Program-made: the position numbers and the translations under genes | DNA from: Monarcha castaneiventris obscurior | Lineage: Eukaryota > Chordata > Aves > Passeriformes > Monarchidae | Assembly (NCBI GenBank): GCA_026261815.1 | Contig: JAMPIT010000890.1 | Location: forward strand, 12,864,001-12,928,000 | Direction: 5' to 3' | DNA: 64,000 bases | In this document: one piece after another, positions 47,401 to 56,700 of the stretch | Numbering within the stretch: the stretch's first letter is position 1 | Layout of the letters: each line of letters opens with the position of its first letter | The notes under the pieces: generated by a model | Told to the model about the DNA's origin: nothing | Seen by the model: the letters and a program-made list of their open reading frames with translations, nothing else | The model's database searches: none

Positions 47401-48944
47401 TGACCCGACATCCAGCAGGATTTTTCTATTCTTGAGTGATTTCTTCTGTGGGGGTCAGCTTGTATTGACTAATGTGCTTAGTCATAGCTGGCAGCTGAGA
47501 CTCCACCTTTGTACCTGAAACAGCAGAGTTGTTTTTGGCATTCTGACACAGAGGTCTGAAAACATCAGTTTAGAGTAGTTGGTTTGCTAAAGGCTTATAC
47601 CATTGACCTCCACATGTACAGAAAACATGAAGAAATATTCTCTTCCAGTTCAGCTATGTGTTTTCTAAATGTTGCTGAGCACTGGCTAGAGTCAGTGTGA
47701 GATAGCAGCACTTCGCTTTTAAACCCATTACTGAATTGATCTGCTTTTGTAAATGTTGTGATTTGCAGGACAGTGAGGTGCAACAAGCTGAAATGAGACT
47801 AGTCATTTCAAAACCCTTGTCTGACAACAATTTGAAATCCATCCTTTGGTGGTGGTGGGGCTCTGTGACAGCACAGGAGTAGGAGGAAAGTGGGTCACTG
47901 CATTGGCATGCTGTAGAGTGCATTTCTGACAATTGCTGCTTCCTTCTCTCTGCAGAAGCTGTTGGTGTGACTTGGTGTCTTTCCAGCTTCTCAGGCCTGC
48001 GTGACTCTGACTCAAGCAGGGTAGCAGAGATCACCTCTGCCTTAAGCTTTTGCTACATTTGCAGCCCACAGCTAGGGATCAATGTCATTTTTTTGACATC
48101 CTCTAGTTGTCTTTTTACTGGTATGTTTCCCATGTTTCCTTCTAGCAACTTGCCACATCTCTTATCTCTGCTTTTGTTTAAAGTGCTCCAGGGATATACT
48201 ATTCCTAAGGGGAGTGTGATTGTGCCCAACCTGTGGTCAGTACACAGAGATCCTAACATTTGGGAGAAGCCAGATGAATTTCAACCATCAAGATTTCTGG
48301 ATGAAAATGGCCAGCTAATAAAGAAAGAGTCATTCATTCCTTTTGGAATGGGTAAGACAATCCACATGGAGTCCTTAGCTGGGTGGGTGGGTGCTGGTGT
48401 TTCAAGCTTAGGGCCTTGGGGGTGGGAGATGTGAAAGTTGCACATAGGACCAATTATAGAAGTAGATTTATTTTCACAGTTGATGGCTTGAAAAATGGTT
48501 TGGGTTCCTAAATAGCCAGTTGCCAGCCAGGAATTATAAATTGTCTTTTGATACTACTTTTGCTGTGGATGTAAATACTGTTAATATGAAGTAGCACAGC
48601 TGAGCAAGGCTCAGACTCAAATACAGGAGGCCAGAGCTTTGGAGTTCATAGCTTAATAGTAGTTTGAGCCTTTTTTGGACTATGGTTGCACAGGAGTTAC
48701 ATGTGTGTTAACAAACAGGTCAACTGTATAAAGCCAGTAATACATCTCTTCTAACTGTTCTTTAGGTAAACGTGTGTGCATGGGAGAGCAGTTGGCAAAA
48801 ATGGAGCTGTTCTTGATTTTTGCAAGTCTAATGCAAAGTTTCACCTTTCTGTACCCTGAAAATGCTGCAAAACCATCCATGGAGGGGAGGTTTGGTCTAA
48901 CTTTGGCTCCATGTCCATTCAACATAATAGCTTTGAAGAAATGA
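37979..48944 (+). CDS. CYP2U1: cytochrome P450 2U1 (five exons)
   Basis: A haem-thiolate monooxygenase. In mammals it hydroxylates long-chain fatty acids such as arachidonate at the omega end, in ER and mitochondria, using NADPH-P450 reductase or the mitochondrial electron chain. Joining 37979-38417, 43188-43820, 47059-47220, 48184-48351 and 48766-48944 gives 526 residues, against 544 in human. All introns are in phase 1. Visible landmarks are an N-terminal anchor (about 20-36), a proline-rich hinge [12 protein letters not shown] (45-56), WKQQR of helix C (157-161), the I-helix AGTDTT (334-339), ExxR (Glu391-Arg394) and the haem loop [13 protein letters not shown] with Cys472. Five exons and the [14 protein letters not shown] string are specific to 2U1 rather than other CYP2 genes. 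The ATG has strong context (G at -3 and +4). An in-frame ATG at 37775 would add 68 residues unlike the family. Confidence 0.97.
38482..38535. repeat. 27-bp tandem duplication
   Basis: Two adjacent copies, 38482-38508 and 38509-38535, begin GAGATGCTGAGGAGCGGT. They differ at a single base (A against T before CCGAGCCG). They start 65 bp after the exon 1 donor, inside the CpG island. Confidence 0.9.
38775..39118 (+). mobile_element. CR1 LINE fragment in CYP2U1 intron 1
   Basis: Plus-strand CR1 sequence running from the part encoding the end of ORF2 ('gggctggttcagactcttga', 'ggggagaccttattgctctc') through 'gcaagaggaaatggcctcaa' and 'ccctggaggtgtttaaggaa' to 'gccatggcctggttgagatg'. The final CR1 tail is missing, so the copy is truncated at both ends. 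Indels disrupt the reading frame. Confidence 0.88.
39378..39415. repeat. 19-bp tandem repeat, two copies
   Basis: TTTTTCAGTTTAGGAGATG at 39378-39396 is followed directly by a second copy with two end differences, 39397-39415. Confidence 0.85.
40201..40317 (+). pseudogene. endogenous retrovirus pol remnant (RNase H end)
   Basis: A short open stretch reads as the C-terminal part of a retroviral RNase H. RGHQKGNT is followed by ARGNN and [10 protein letters not shown], matching the conserved histidine loop and last acidic helix of that domain. It ends at TAG (40315-40317). Nothing convincing of the upstream pol or downstream integrase was found, nor LTRs, so this is an isolated, inactive relic in the sense orientation within CYP2U1 intron 1. 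Assignment rests on a short motif. Confidence 0.6.
43188..43820 (+). CDS. CYP2U1: CYP2U1 exon 2
   Basis: The largest exon (633 bases). It follows ATTTCAG and completes Gly147, then reads [17 protein letters not shown]. It includes the 2U1 signature [14 protein letters not shown] and the oxygen-binding I-helix [11 protein letters not shown]. It ends at PEVQ plus one base before GTAAGA. Confidence 0.96.
44430..44750 (+). mobile_element. ancient CR1 LINE fragment
   Basis: Degraded + strand similarity to the CR1 3' region: 'ctgaggggaaaccttatgct', 'gtctacaactatctgatcaa', then 'cagattgccctgagaggtaa', 'cagaatctctggctttggaa' and 'ttgtctaccctgagtttgtt'. It is more diverged than the other copies, so boundaries are approximate. 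Confidence 0.55.
45598..45630. repeat. 12-bp tandem repeat, about 2.75 copies
   Basis: CTCTGCATAGTT is repeated twice and then partially (CTCTGTATG). Confidence 0.85.
45936..45949 (+). promoter_or_regulatory. CTCF-like motif
   Basis: CCAGTAGGTGGCAG matches every position of the commonly used vertebrate CTCF core (CCASYAGRKGGCRS) on the + strand. It lies in CYP2U1 intron 2. Binding is predicted, not shown. Confidence 0.5.
47059..47220 (+). CDS. CYP2U1: CYP2U1 exon 3
   Basis: Follows TTGAATAG and reads [14 protein letters not shown] to [10 protein letters not shown], with the ExxR K-helix (Glu391, Arg394), then PRMASETA and one base of Val412 before GTAAGC. Confidence 0.95.
47221..48183 (+). 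other. CYP2U1: CYP2U1 intron 3
   Basis: A 963-bp GT-AG intron. No repeat or gene was recognised. Long minus-strand open frames within it show no family resemblance. Confidence 0.88.
48184..48351 (+). CDS. CYP2U1: CYP2U1 exon 4
   Basis: Completes Val412 and reads [31 protein letters not shown] and [19 protein letters not shown], ending one base into the Gly before the haem Cys loop. The donor is GTAAGA. Confidence 0.95.
48352..48765 (+). other. CYP2U1: CYP2U1 intron 4
   Basis: A 414-bp GT-AG intron with nothing else recognised. Confidence 0.9.
48766..48944 (+). CDS. CYP2U1: CYP2U1 exon 5 and stop
   Basis: Follows TCTTTAG and reads [16 protein letters not shown] with the haem-ligating Cys472. 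It continues through [19 protein letters not shown] to TGA at 48942-48944. Confidence 0.95.
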
Positions 48945-51750
48945 TACAACGTCAGAAAAGCAAAGAAATACTGCACTTTTAAAATACATCTCTTTTTTTT
49001 TTATTTTCAGCTCATTTTGTTACTTTCTTTCCAGAAAAAAACCCCAACTGCGTAGGCTTTCCTAGTCAGTGAGAATGATCCATTTAGACTTCTGGAAAGA
49101 GAAGGTTTTTTTTGTCAGCTGTTGCATTCCAGAAATGAACTGACAGCATAATTTTTAATTTGATATTAAAACTTGGTGGGCTTAACCTTTGTCTGTTACT
49201 ATCAGTTAGTCAAATGTTGATGATGAAAGAATGGTCCAAAACATTTGTTACTGCTCTAGCAAATAGTAATTGTAAAAAATTGTGAAAGCAGCACATAAAC
49301 ATTTCATTTACCAAAGGAGTGAAGCACATCATGTAGTATTAAAAGTATTAATGAATGAGAGATTGTTAGCATTTTCTGTGTAAAGAAACCTTGTAACTGA
49401 GCTTAAATAATTACATTACTTTTTGGAAATTAACAAATGACATTACTTTTAACCTTGGAGGATTCTTTTTTGCAAGTAACTCATAGGTGTAGTAGATTGG
49501 ATCAAATCAGTTTGGATTCCTGGATCCAAACATCCTTGACATTCAGGGCTCACTACAAAAAAGCAGGTACCAACTCTGAAAACCCATTTGAGTTTTGAGG
49601 ATTCGAGGCCAAATGAATTCTTGAATATGCCATATTCTCAAAATGAAATGAGTATGCAGTATCTGGGTGCAGATGTTTTATCTCAGAATATGAATTAGAG
49701 TGGAGTTCTCTAGCAAGAAACAGCAGAAGTTTGTTCTCTCTGGTGCCAAACATATTCAAGACATCTGTGCTGCCTCTTGGCATTCACTGTTTCCCTCATG
49801 GCAGCAGTGGCTGCAGGCTGGACAGGACCAGCAGCTGCTCACTGGGGACGACACTACACATGTAGCCCTGAAGTCGAGGCTTGCACTCAGGTTTTTCATC
49901 CACAGGCAGTGGGGACAGTACTGCTTTGGGAACACTGCTTTTTTGTTCCCAATCTGGCTTTGGGAACTGAAGTCTTCAAATATGGCATCACTACAGCAGT
50001 GCAGGTGAAGGCCTTGTGCATTTGCCATGGAACAGAAGGAAGCTGACAAACTTGAGGTTTGAATATGATGGCCCTCTCTGTTATCTTCCATATAGAGTAA
50101 AAATATCTGTAGTTCATACAGTATTAGTGTATCAGTACCTTACTCTTTTCACATGCAGGATCTTAGTGCTGGTAACCACTGTCAAACCAGCTGCCAAAGG
50201 AAACCTCATGTTAATTGTTTCAGAACTGGGCATTCAGTCTTGCCTTGTATTTCAAACATGGAAAGGGATCTTTTGGGGGAATACGTAACAATTAACCTTT
50301 AAATAGTTGTTCTTAATCATTCTTAAATCTCTTTACACTCCTTTTGATCTATCAGAATTTCATATCACATGAATTAAGTTCTTACGTGCTCTTCTAAAGA
50401 TGATTTTTCCCCTCACTGGAGATTCTAGAGAATACCAGGAGCCCTCCTAATGCCAAGTTTACAAGACTGGAATGTGAATTTGAATGTAATTTAGAATTGG
50501 GTATCCCATAGCAGAAACTAAGCCTAAATTGTAAAAGAAGAGACAACTTTCCAGCTTTAAATTAATGTCTGATTTTGTCACTTTTAACCTTGAAGTTTTA
50601 AAAGCCAGATAGTGCCTAACAAAGACTGTGAGATGGGTGTTTTACACTTAAATTAAGGTTTTCTGTTACCTGTTTTGAATAACAGTGCCTTAATTTCAGA
50701 AGTATGTATTTGGTTGGTCAGGTATCACACTGTTTGTGTGAGAATTCTTACATAGGTTAGCTTTGGACTATATAGGCTTACGGGTTTGGAGTTTTTTGGT
50801 ATGAAATTTTTGAAAACTTAGTACAATATAAAGTTGAGTTTGGTACCAGTGCTAGTAAACTTGCTCTAAAACATGACAGTATTGGAGAATTAAGCACTTT
50901 CTTTAATTTAATTTTGTAGTTTCCAATGAATAAGTAGATTCTGTAGAGTTGGGATTTTCGTCTGGAAATCCTAAAATTATGCTTAATTGAGAAGCTAAAA
51001 TTAAGTGCTGATAATATTTATCTTTCTGTTGAAATGCCTCTTTAAACAACATAATGATGTTGGTGTGCAACTGATCACTTGTACAAAATACCTGTCCTTT
51101 TAATCAATGAGGACACATTTGAAAAGCACTTTAGTATTTTTTTATAGATTCCAAAGAAGATGCTATTCACATGGTATGTGAAACTGTACATATTTGTGCT
51201 TGTTTTGCCTGCTGAGTTTAGGTTAAAATGTCACCTTTGAAAATTAGCCTTTGAAAATTAGCCTTCTACAAATACTACTTCGAGAATGTGTTTTTTGGTG
51301 ACACCTGTAATCAAATGCTTCATCGTGCAACAAGCTAAAATTACTGGTGAGAAGTTCCAACCACGTCAAGGTCTGCTGGAATACAAGATGCTGTTGGAAA
51401 TGACAATAAAGACCTGCCTTTCATAGCTTCCAGGTGCAGTGAAGTTTTTGCAGGTTGCCATAAAAACGGCTAAACAATAGCATAAAAGCAACAAAATCTT
51501 TGTGGTTTTCAAAGTGTGTTGCCATCTTTGGCAGACTGTAAAGTGGTAGCAGATTTGGTTTGTGTTTGTAAATGTATCTTCCCCCTCTCTTTTTTTTGCA
51601 GAGGAAGCATCTCAAATGCCTTGTTGAAAAATGTATGTTCATGTAAGTGGGTGACTGTTTCTGAATGCTGAAAATATCTTTATGTCTAAAATTACTTTGC
51701 TTCAATGTGTTTTTATTTTGAATAAAGTAATTCCCAAGTAAGTGTTTCAC
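48945..51750 (+). other. CYP2U1: probable CYP2U1 3' UTR and flank
   Basis: AT-rich sequence after the stop with no other gene recognised. Candidate poly(A) signals AATAAA stand at 51405-51410 and 51721-51726. The second is followed by a GT-containing stretch. A 3' UTR of roughly 2.5-2.8 kb is therefore possible. A GC-richer patch at 49740-50050 is open in several frames but resembles nothing known. Confidence 0.45.
51405..51726 (+). terminator. candidate CYP2U1 poly(A) signals
   Basis: AATAAA at 51405-51410 (context GACAATAAAGACC) and at 51721-51726 (context TTGAATAAAGTAA). These are the most plausible 3' ends of the CYP2U1 transcript by position and downstream T/GT content. Confidence 0.4.
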
Positions 51751-52849
51751 AGATTTGCATAATCATTTCAGTGAGTTCCACTTACTGAGTAAACTTGTGA
51801 TGTTTGGCATCTTACATCTTGCAGAAAAAGCTTTTGAGGAAGAAAATGTTAAAAATGCTTTTGGATGAGGAGTGAAGGAGGTGGAGAAACAAAGCAAAAT
51901 GAGGAAAATAACACTGCCAGGCATGTTATGATCAAATGATAGAGTATGTTTTAAAAACACTGTTACCTAGAATAAAAGAAGAGGGAAGGGTAGAGATGGA
52001 AGATAAAGAGCAAATGAATTGTCAGCAGGAGATGTGCTGTCTGCAGGAAAGAAAATCTTGGGCAGAAGTTGAGGTGTATTTTTTGGACTCCTGGCATAGA
52101 GGGAGGTGGAGGGCAGAGGGGGAAAGGGGTGTCGAGGGGGAGCCTGAGGTAGAGGGGAAAGAGCCCCTGAGGGGTCTCGGGGGAAAGCAGGAGATTCTTC
52201 CTCATGGAAGGTGGGCGCTGAACAAGAGTCAACTGAAGTGCTTGTGGGGAAGAGGTGGATATCAGTGCTGGTGTTAACCAGGAGCTGGTCACTCAGGAAC
52301 AACAGCTATAGGTGGACATCTTGTGTCTTATGCCCTGGCTTTAGGTTGCAGGTTACTTGGCATACTGCTAGTTTTTTTTTTTTTTTTAGGGAAATTAATT
52401 AATTACCACTCAGCTGTCATTTGTATACACAAAGTTCAAGTAAGGGTGAGTCTCTGGGTAAAGCTGTTTCCACAGCCACTTCCTGCTCCTGCCTAATCCA
52501 GGTGAAATTTTTTGCAGTAGGTTTGTGGTACAAAGTGCAGAGATATGAATTTTATTTGAATAAAACAAGCTGCTTAATGTTTACCCCAATGCTGACTCAA
52601 GTAGTAATTGCTGTGTTGTCAGCTGTTGCTGTTGCTGACTTGAAATGCAGGTCTTTCTGGTGATAAACAAATTAGATGGAAAATCCGGGCAGTCTACATC
52701 TGATATGATTCAGCTTGTTAGCATTTATAATGGAAGAATTTTTTTGTTGTTGTTTTATTATCTTTGTTTATTATATATCTTGTGCTAGACTGGAAATAAA
52801 GTCCCCTTCTAGTCGAGAAACATTTGTTGTGGAGAGAGAGCTTCTAATG
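51751..52849. other. intergenic DNA between CYP2U1 and HADH
   Basis: No gene recognised. It contains a purine-rich, G-run tract at 52101-52190 with a G-quadruplex candidate, a T run near 52373-52388 and AT-rich flanks. Open frames over the purine tract on both strands reflect the lack of stop codons in such sequence. Confidence 0.5.
52101..52140 (+). repeat. purine-rich tract with G-quadruplex pattern
   Basis: Four runs of at least three G with loops of seven, four and three bases occur at 52101-52129, with another G-run by 52140. The tract stands out from the AT-rich surroundings. Its role is unknown. Confidence 0.5.
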
Positions 52850-53335
52850 ATGTGAACAGGAAGAGCATTGAGGTGCTAGGGAGTGTCCAGAGAAGGGCAA
52901 AGAGGCTGGGGAAGGGTCTGGAGCACAAGTCCTGTGAGGAGAGCCTGAGGGAGCTGGTGGTGTTTAGCCTGGAGGAAAGGAGGCTCAGGAGAGACCTTGT
53001 CACTCTCTACAATTCGCTGACAGGAGAGCGTAGCCAGGTGGAGGCCGGCCTCTTCTCCCAGGCAGCCAGTGACCGGATGAGAGGACAGAGTCTTAAGCTG
53101 TATCAGGAGAAGTTTAGGTTGAACTCCTCACAGAGAGGGTGATTTGACTTTGACATTGGAAGGAGCTGCCCAGGGAGGTGGTGGAGTCACCGTCCCCCAA
53201 GGTGTTCAAGGAAAGACTGAATGTGGCATTTGGTGCCATGGTCCAGTTGACATGGTGGTGTCTGGTCATGGGTTGGACTCGGTGGTCTCGGAGGTCTTTC
53301 CAACCTCAATAATTCTGCGATTCTGTGAGCATGAG
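52850..53335 (+). mobile_element. CR1 LINE 3' end abutting the HADH promoter
   Basis: One of the best-preserved CR1 copies in the window. Translation of 52852-53142 gives a recognisable end of ORF2: GSVQRRAKRLGKGLEHKS, then LRELVVFSLEERRLRRDL, TLYNSLTGE and EAGLFSQAASDRMRG. It is followed by the CR1 tail with 'gggaggtggtggagtcaccg', 'tgggttggactcggtggtct' and a terminal 'ccaacctcaataattctgcg' plus 'attctgtga'. It is 5' truncated, with a frame-breaking stop near 53140. Its 3' end lies about 325 bp upstream of the HADH start codon. Confidence 0.93.
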
Positions 53336-53460
53336 CGGCGGCAGCAGGAGGGGGAGCGCTGAGGGCAGCGCGGTGACCTCTGCGGCAAAGAGCGGGCACC
53401 AGCGCAGCCTCGGCCGCCGGCCCAGCGCCAGCCGGGGGCTGGCGGGCTCTCGGGCAGTGC

Positions 53461-53469
53461 TGACCTTGG
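53461..53469 (-). promoter_or_regulatory. ERR-type nuclear receptor half site
   Basis: TGACCTTGG is the reverse complement of CCAAGGTCA, an extended half site close to the estrogen-related receptor consensus. It lies about 190 bp before the HADH ATG. Mitochondrial oxidation genes are known ERR/PGC-1 targets. Use of this copy is inferred. Confidence 0.4.
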
Positions 53470-53659
53470 CCTTGCTGCTTGGCTCTTAAGGAATCCGAGG
53501 TAGCAAAGGTGAAAGACCGAACGCGCTTCTCCCCTCGGCGGGCAGCTGGGACCGGGCAGCTGGGACCTGCCACCTCCCCCCCGGGGCGGAGCGCGGCTCT
53601 CGCCCCTCCCGGCCCGGCCCCGCCTGTCCCGGCCCCGCCGCTCGCTCCGCGCCTTCGCC

Positions 53660-53788
53660 ATGGCCTTCGCCACCCGCCACTTCGTGCGCGCCGCCTCCTC
53701 CGACGCCGCCACGGCGGCCGCCAAGAAGCTGCTCATCAAACATGTCACCATCATCGGCGGCGGCCTCATGGGCGCCGGCATCGCCCAG
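53660..53788 (+). CDS. HADH: HADH exon 1
   Basis: GC-rich exon of 43 codons: [14 protein letters not shown] is the presequence, and [19 protein letters not shown] is the start of the NAD-binding fold. It ends IAQ before GTGAGC. Confidence 0.95.
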
Positions 53789-56700
53789 GTGAGCGCGGTG
53801 CGGCCGCGGGCGGGGGGGAGCGGAGGCGCCATGGCGGCCGCGGGACGGCCGGGGCCCGGCGAGTGCTCGGCACCGCGGGGCGAGATTAAACTCAGAATGG
53901 AGTTTAATCCATTGGAGTGGCCAGCGCGGGCCCCTCCCGAGCTGCTCTCCCTGCGCCCTCTGCGCTCCGCTCGGGCTCGTCGCTCGGGGCTGAGCCCGGC
54001 CGTGCTGCTGCGCTCCGCGCCGTCCCCGGACGGGAAGGGGCGAGGCAAGGGACGGCGAGCGGTCTGCCGGTGGGCCAACATTAATAAAACCCACAACAAA
54101 ACAAAACAAAACAAAACAAAACCCCCCTCCCAGCGCTTCTCGGAATGTGTTGCAGTCCGTGTGCAGACTCCTTCGCGCTGCGCCTCTCCAGGCTGGGCTG
54201 GTGTGGAAGCAGTGGCTGCGCTGGCGCCGGGCCGTGGCCGGGACGCGCCCCTGCGCTGCGCTGCCAGGCTGCGGCGGGTCGGGCTCGGGCTCGGCTGCTG
54301 CCGGGGTACGGGGTGCTGCTGCTGCTGCTGCTCCGCTGCTCTCCGCCTGCTCAGCCTGCATACTTCTCCTCCTCTTGCTAATCCGCACATCTTCAGGTCG
54401 GACGGGTTGGCGAGAGGAGCCAAGGCCCACGGTTTAAATTGTTTAAGGTGGTTCTTAAGACAATGCGTGGACTAATTGTAAACAGACTGTGTAATAATAT
54501 GTGGAAAATGTTGGTTCAGGAAGAAGCTTCTTCTAACTTGCCAAGGGAGCAGATCAAGTGACATTTTCCTGGTAGAATGCAGCACTAAAATGAGCATATA
54601 TCTGCCAGTCATCTGCAGAATTGTGAAGTGGTTAATATTTAAATAGGACTTATTTTCCATTATGAGTTGAATCTCAGGCCTTTGGCTTTCAAGTTCACCT
54701 TAGACTTGATAGCTTCGGGATATGAAACTGGACAGTCCTTTCAGTGATTTAAAATTTAGGTTCTTAGTTAATTCAGAGAAAGAGCCTGTTGCCCAGGATA
54801 CCGGGGTAGTTCACAAACTTTACAAAGAGTAAGGGAAGCAGGCAGACATCCCCAAGTGGAAACGGACGGTGAGACTGGAGCTGGAGCTCATGAATAGCAG
54901 TTCCTCATTTTAATGAATTAATAGGTCTCCTTCTCAGAACTGAAGATTTCCTGCATACCTGGCAAATCTCTAGCAGGAGGAATATAGAGGCTTTTTTTTT
55001 TTTTTTTTTTTTTTTTTGCTAAGGAAGTTGCTAGCTGTTTATTCTTGTCTGATATAAACACTCCTCTGTATCTTGATACTAGAGCTTGAAGCTTCTACTG
55101 AAGGAAGCATCAAAGAATAACTTTGAAGAAAGTTGTTCTCATGTTTGAGGAAGATGCACACTATGCAAAGCTTATAGTTTTTCACAGAAGGTGAGCTGAT
55201 CTTCATGTTCTGCTAGACTGCACATTTTCAGAAAGCAACTTGTCAAGAGAAATATGTCTGCTATTTGACAGTAACAGGGGTTGCAGGCCTCTACACTGTT
55301 AAGGTCCCAGGATTGTTTTGCTGACCATCTGCCTCCAATTTATCAATCCAAAATTATCTCAAAGCAGAGGTCATTATAACACTGAGTGGTGTCTCCCCTG
55401 TACCCTGCTGATAAAGCTGATTTTTGAATATTTAAGAAACTGTTTCTCCCCTTGCTTTTTCATACTGTCAGGTGAAGCAAACCTCTGCTAAAATGTGCGG
55501 CTGAAAGCCGTAATTTTTGATCCTGCCCTGTGAAAAGCACTCCTGTAAGAGAAAAGCATTAATTGACTCCCCAGCACTCATGTTTTTAGCATTCTTAAGA
55601 TCATTGGATAGTAGAGGCTAGACAAGTGTTGTTTGAGTTTCAAGGAGATGGTATCTTCTTGTCTCATTTTCTTCCTTCCTGTCCATGTAAATATGGTGGG
55701 GAAGGGGAGGTGTTAATTTTTCTAGGATTTTTCACCAGCTGCTCAGTGATGGTGCCATAAATGGATCCTCAGTGAAGCATCTCTTATAAATGTGCTTGGT
55801 AATGATTTTTTGTCTGAACATTGAAGGGTCTTGCTTCATTGTTACAAATGATCAGCAACAGATGAAGTGTTAGGAGTAGAAATACAAGCTTGTTTTTTTA
55901 TGATTCAGGTGTTTTTATGGGATAACCATAGTGAAAATCAAAAACCAAGTTGGATAAAGGAATGTCCATGTGCAGACTGACCACTTGTTAAAGCTCTATT
56001 GCTGCTCTCCAGAGGCAATCTGGCATTTCTTTATTTGCTGGATTAGTAGGCAAATTGGATGAGAATATCACCATGCTTTTCTTCATGAGATATCTGTACT
56101 TTCCATTTCAGCTAGCTTTGTTGGAGTAGGTCTTGTGGGTGCATGAGGGTCTTTAGTTGCCAGGTGTAAGGTTAAATGCAAAGTAAAAGACTGCAGAAGG
56201 CAAGCTCTGAAGTTGAGTGACTTTAAAATCATCAGTGGAACCATGTTTTAACATGTTTTACACAGTTACTAAATTACAACCCTGTTAGTTCAGAGATTCT
56301 GAAAGTGGAGATAGGGCTTTGCTAACAAGAGGAACATAAATTAATAGTGAGGTAACAGGTTATGAACAGCTGATTTTTAATATGCTGGTGCAGTGTGAGA
56401 AAGTGATGTTACACATTTGAAATTAATTTGAATACCAACCAAAAAGGCAATCCAGTAGGGCTGTCTGCAGCTGAGACAGTGTTTGCCCCAAGTGTGTAGT
56501 AAGGAGACTTTGCAGCCATTCCCGTCGGTGCAGAGTCCTGGAGTGGCAAATGTTCACTGCTGCTCCCAGTTCCACTGTCACCTTCCTATTGTTGCAGGGA
56601 CATGCTCATGGCCTGACAGCAGAGCTGTGTTCTGGGGACCCAGGGCTGGCCATCCCTTGTGCCACCTGCTCACCCTGCCAGTTTTGGTTTCCACAGCCCT

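Larger units (their letters stand above)
53340..54370. promoter_or_regulatory. HADH: CpG island promoter of HADH
   Basis: G+C and CpG content jump immediately after the CR1 3' end and stay high through exon 1 and the first 600 bp of intron 1. GC boxes (GGCCCCGCC type) cluster at 53600-53650 and no TATA box is seen. TGACCT at 53374-53379 and TGACCTTGG at 53461-53469 are nuclear-receptor half sites. The second is an extended form expected for estrogen-related receptors. The transcription start is not determined. Confidence 0.75.

Noticed and set aside
49740..50120. GC-richer patch open in several frames after CYP2U1
   Set aside because: The cysteine-rich minus-strand translation suggested a zinc-binding protein at first sight, but spacing is irregular and no family is recognised.
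53266..54430. Two long minus-strand open frames (about 385 and 314 residues) over the HADH promoter and intron 1
   Set aside because: They lie in a CpG island where stop codons are rare, have low-complexity Arg/Ala/Pro/Gly composition, overlap the real exon and a CR1 tail, and match no known family.
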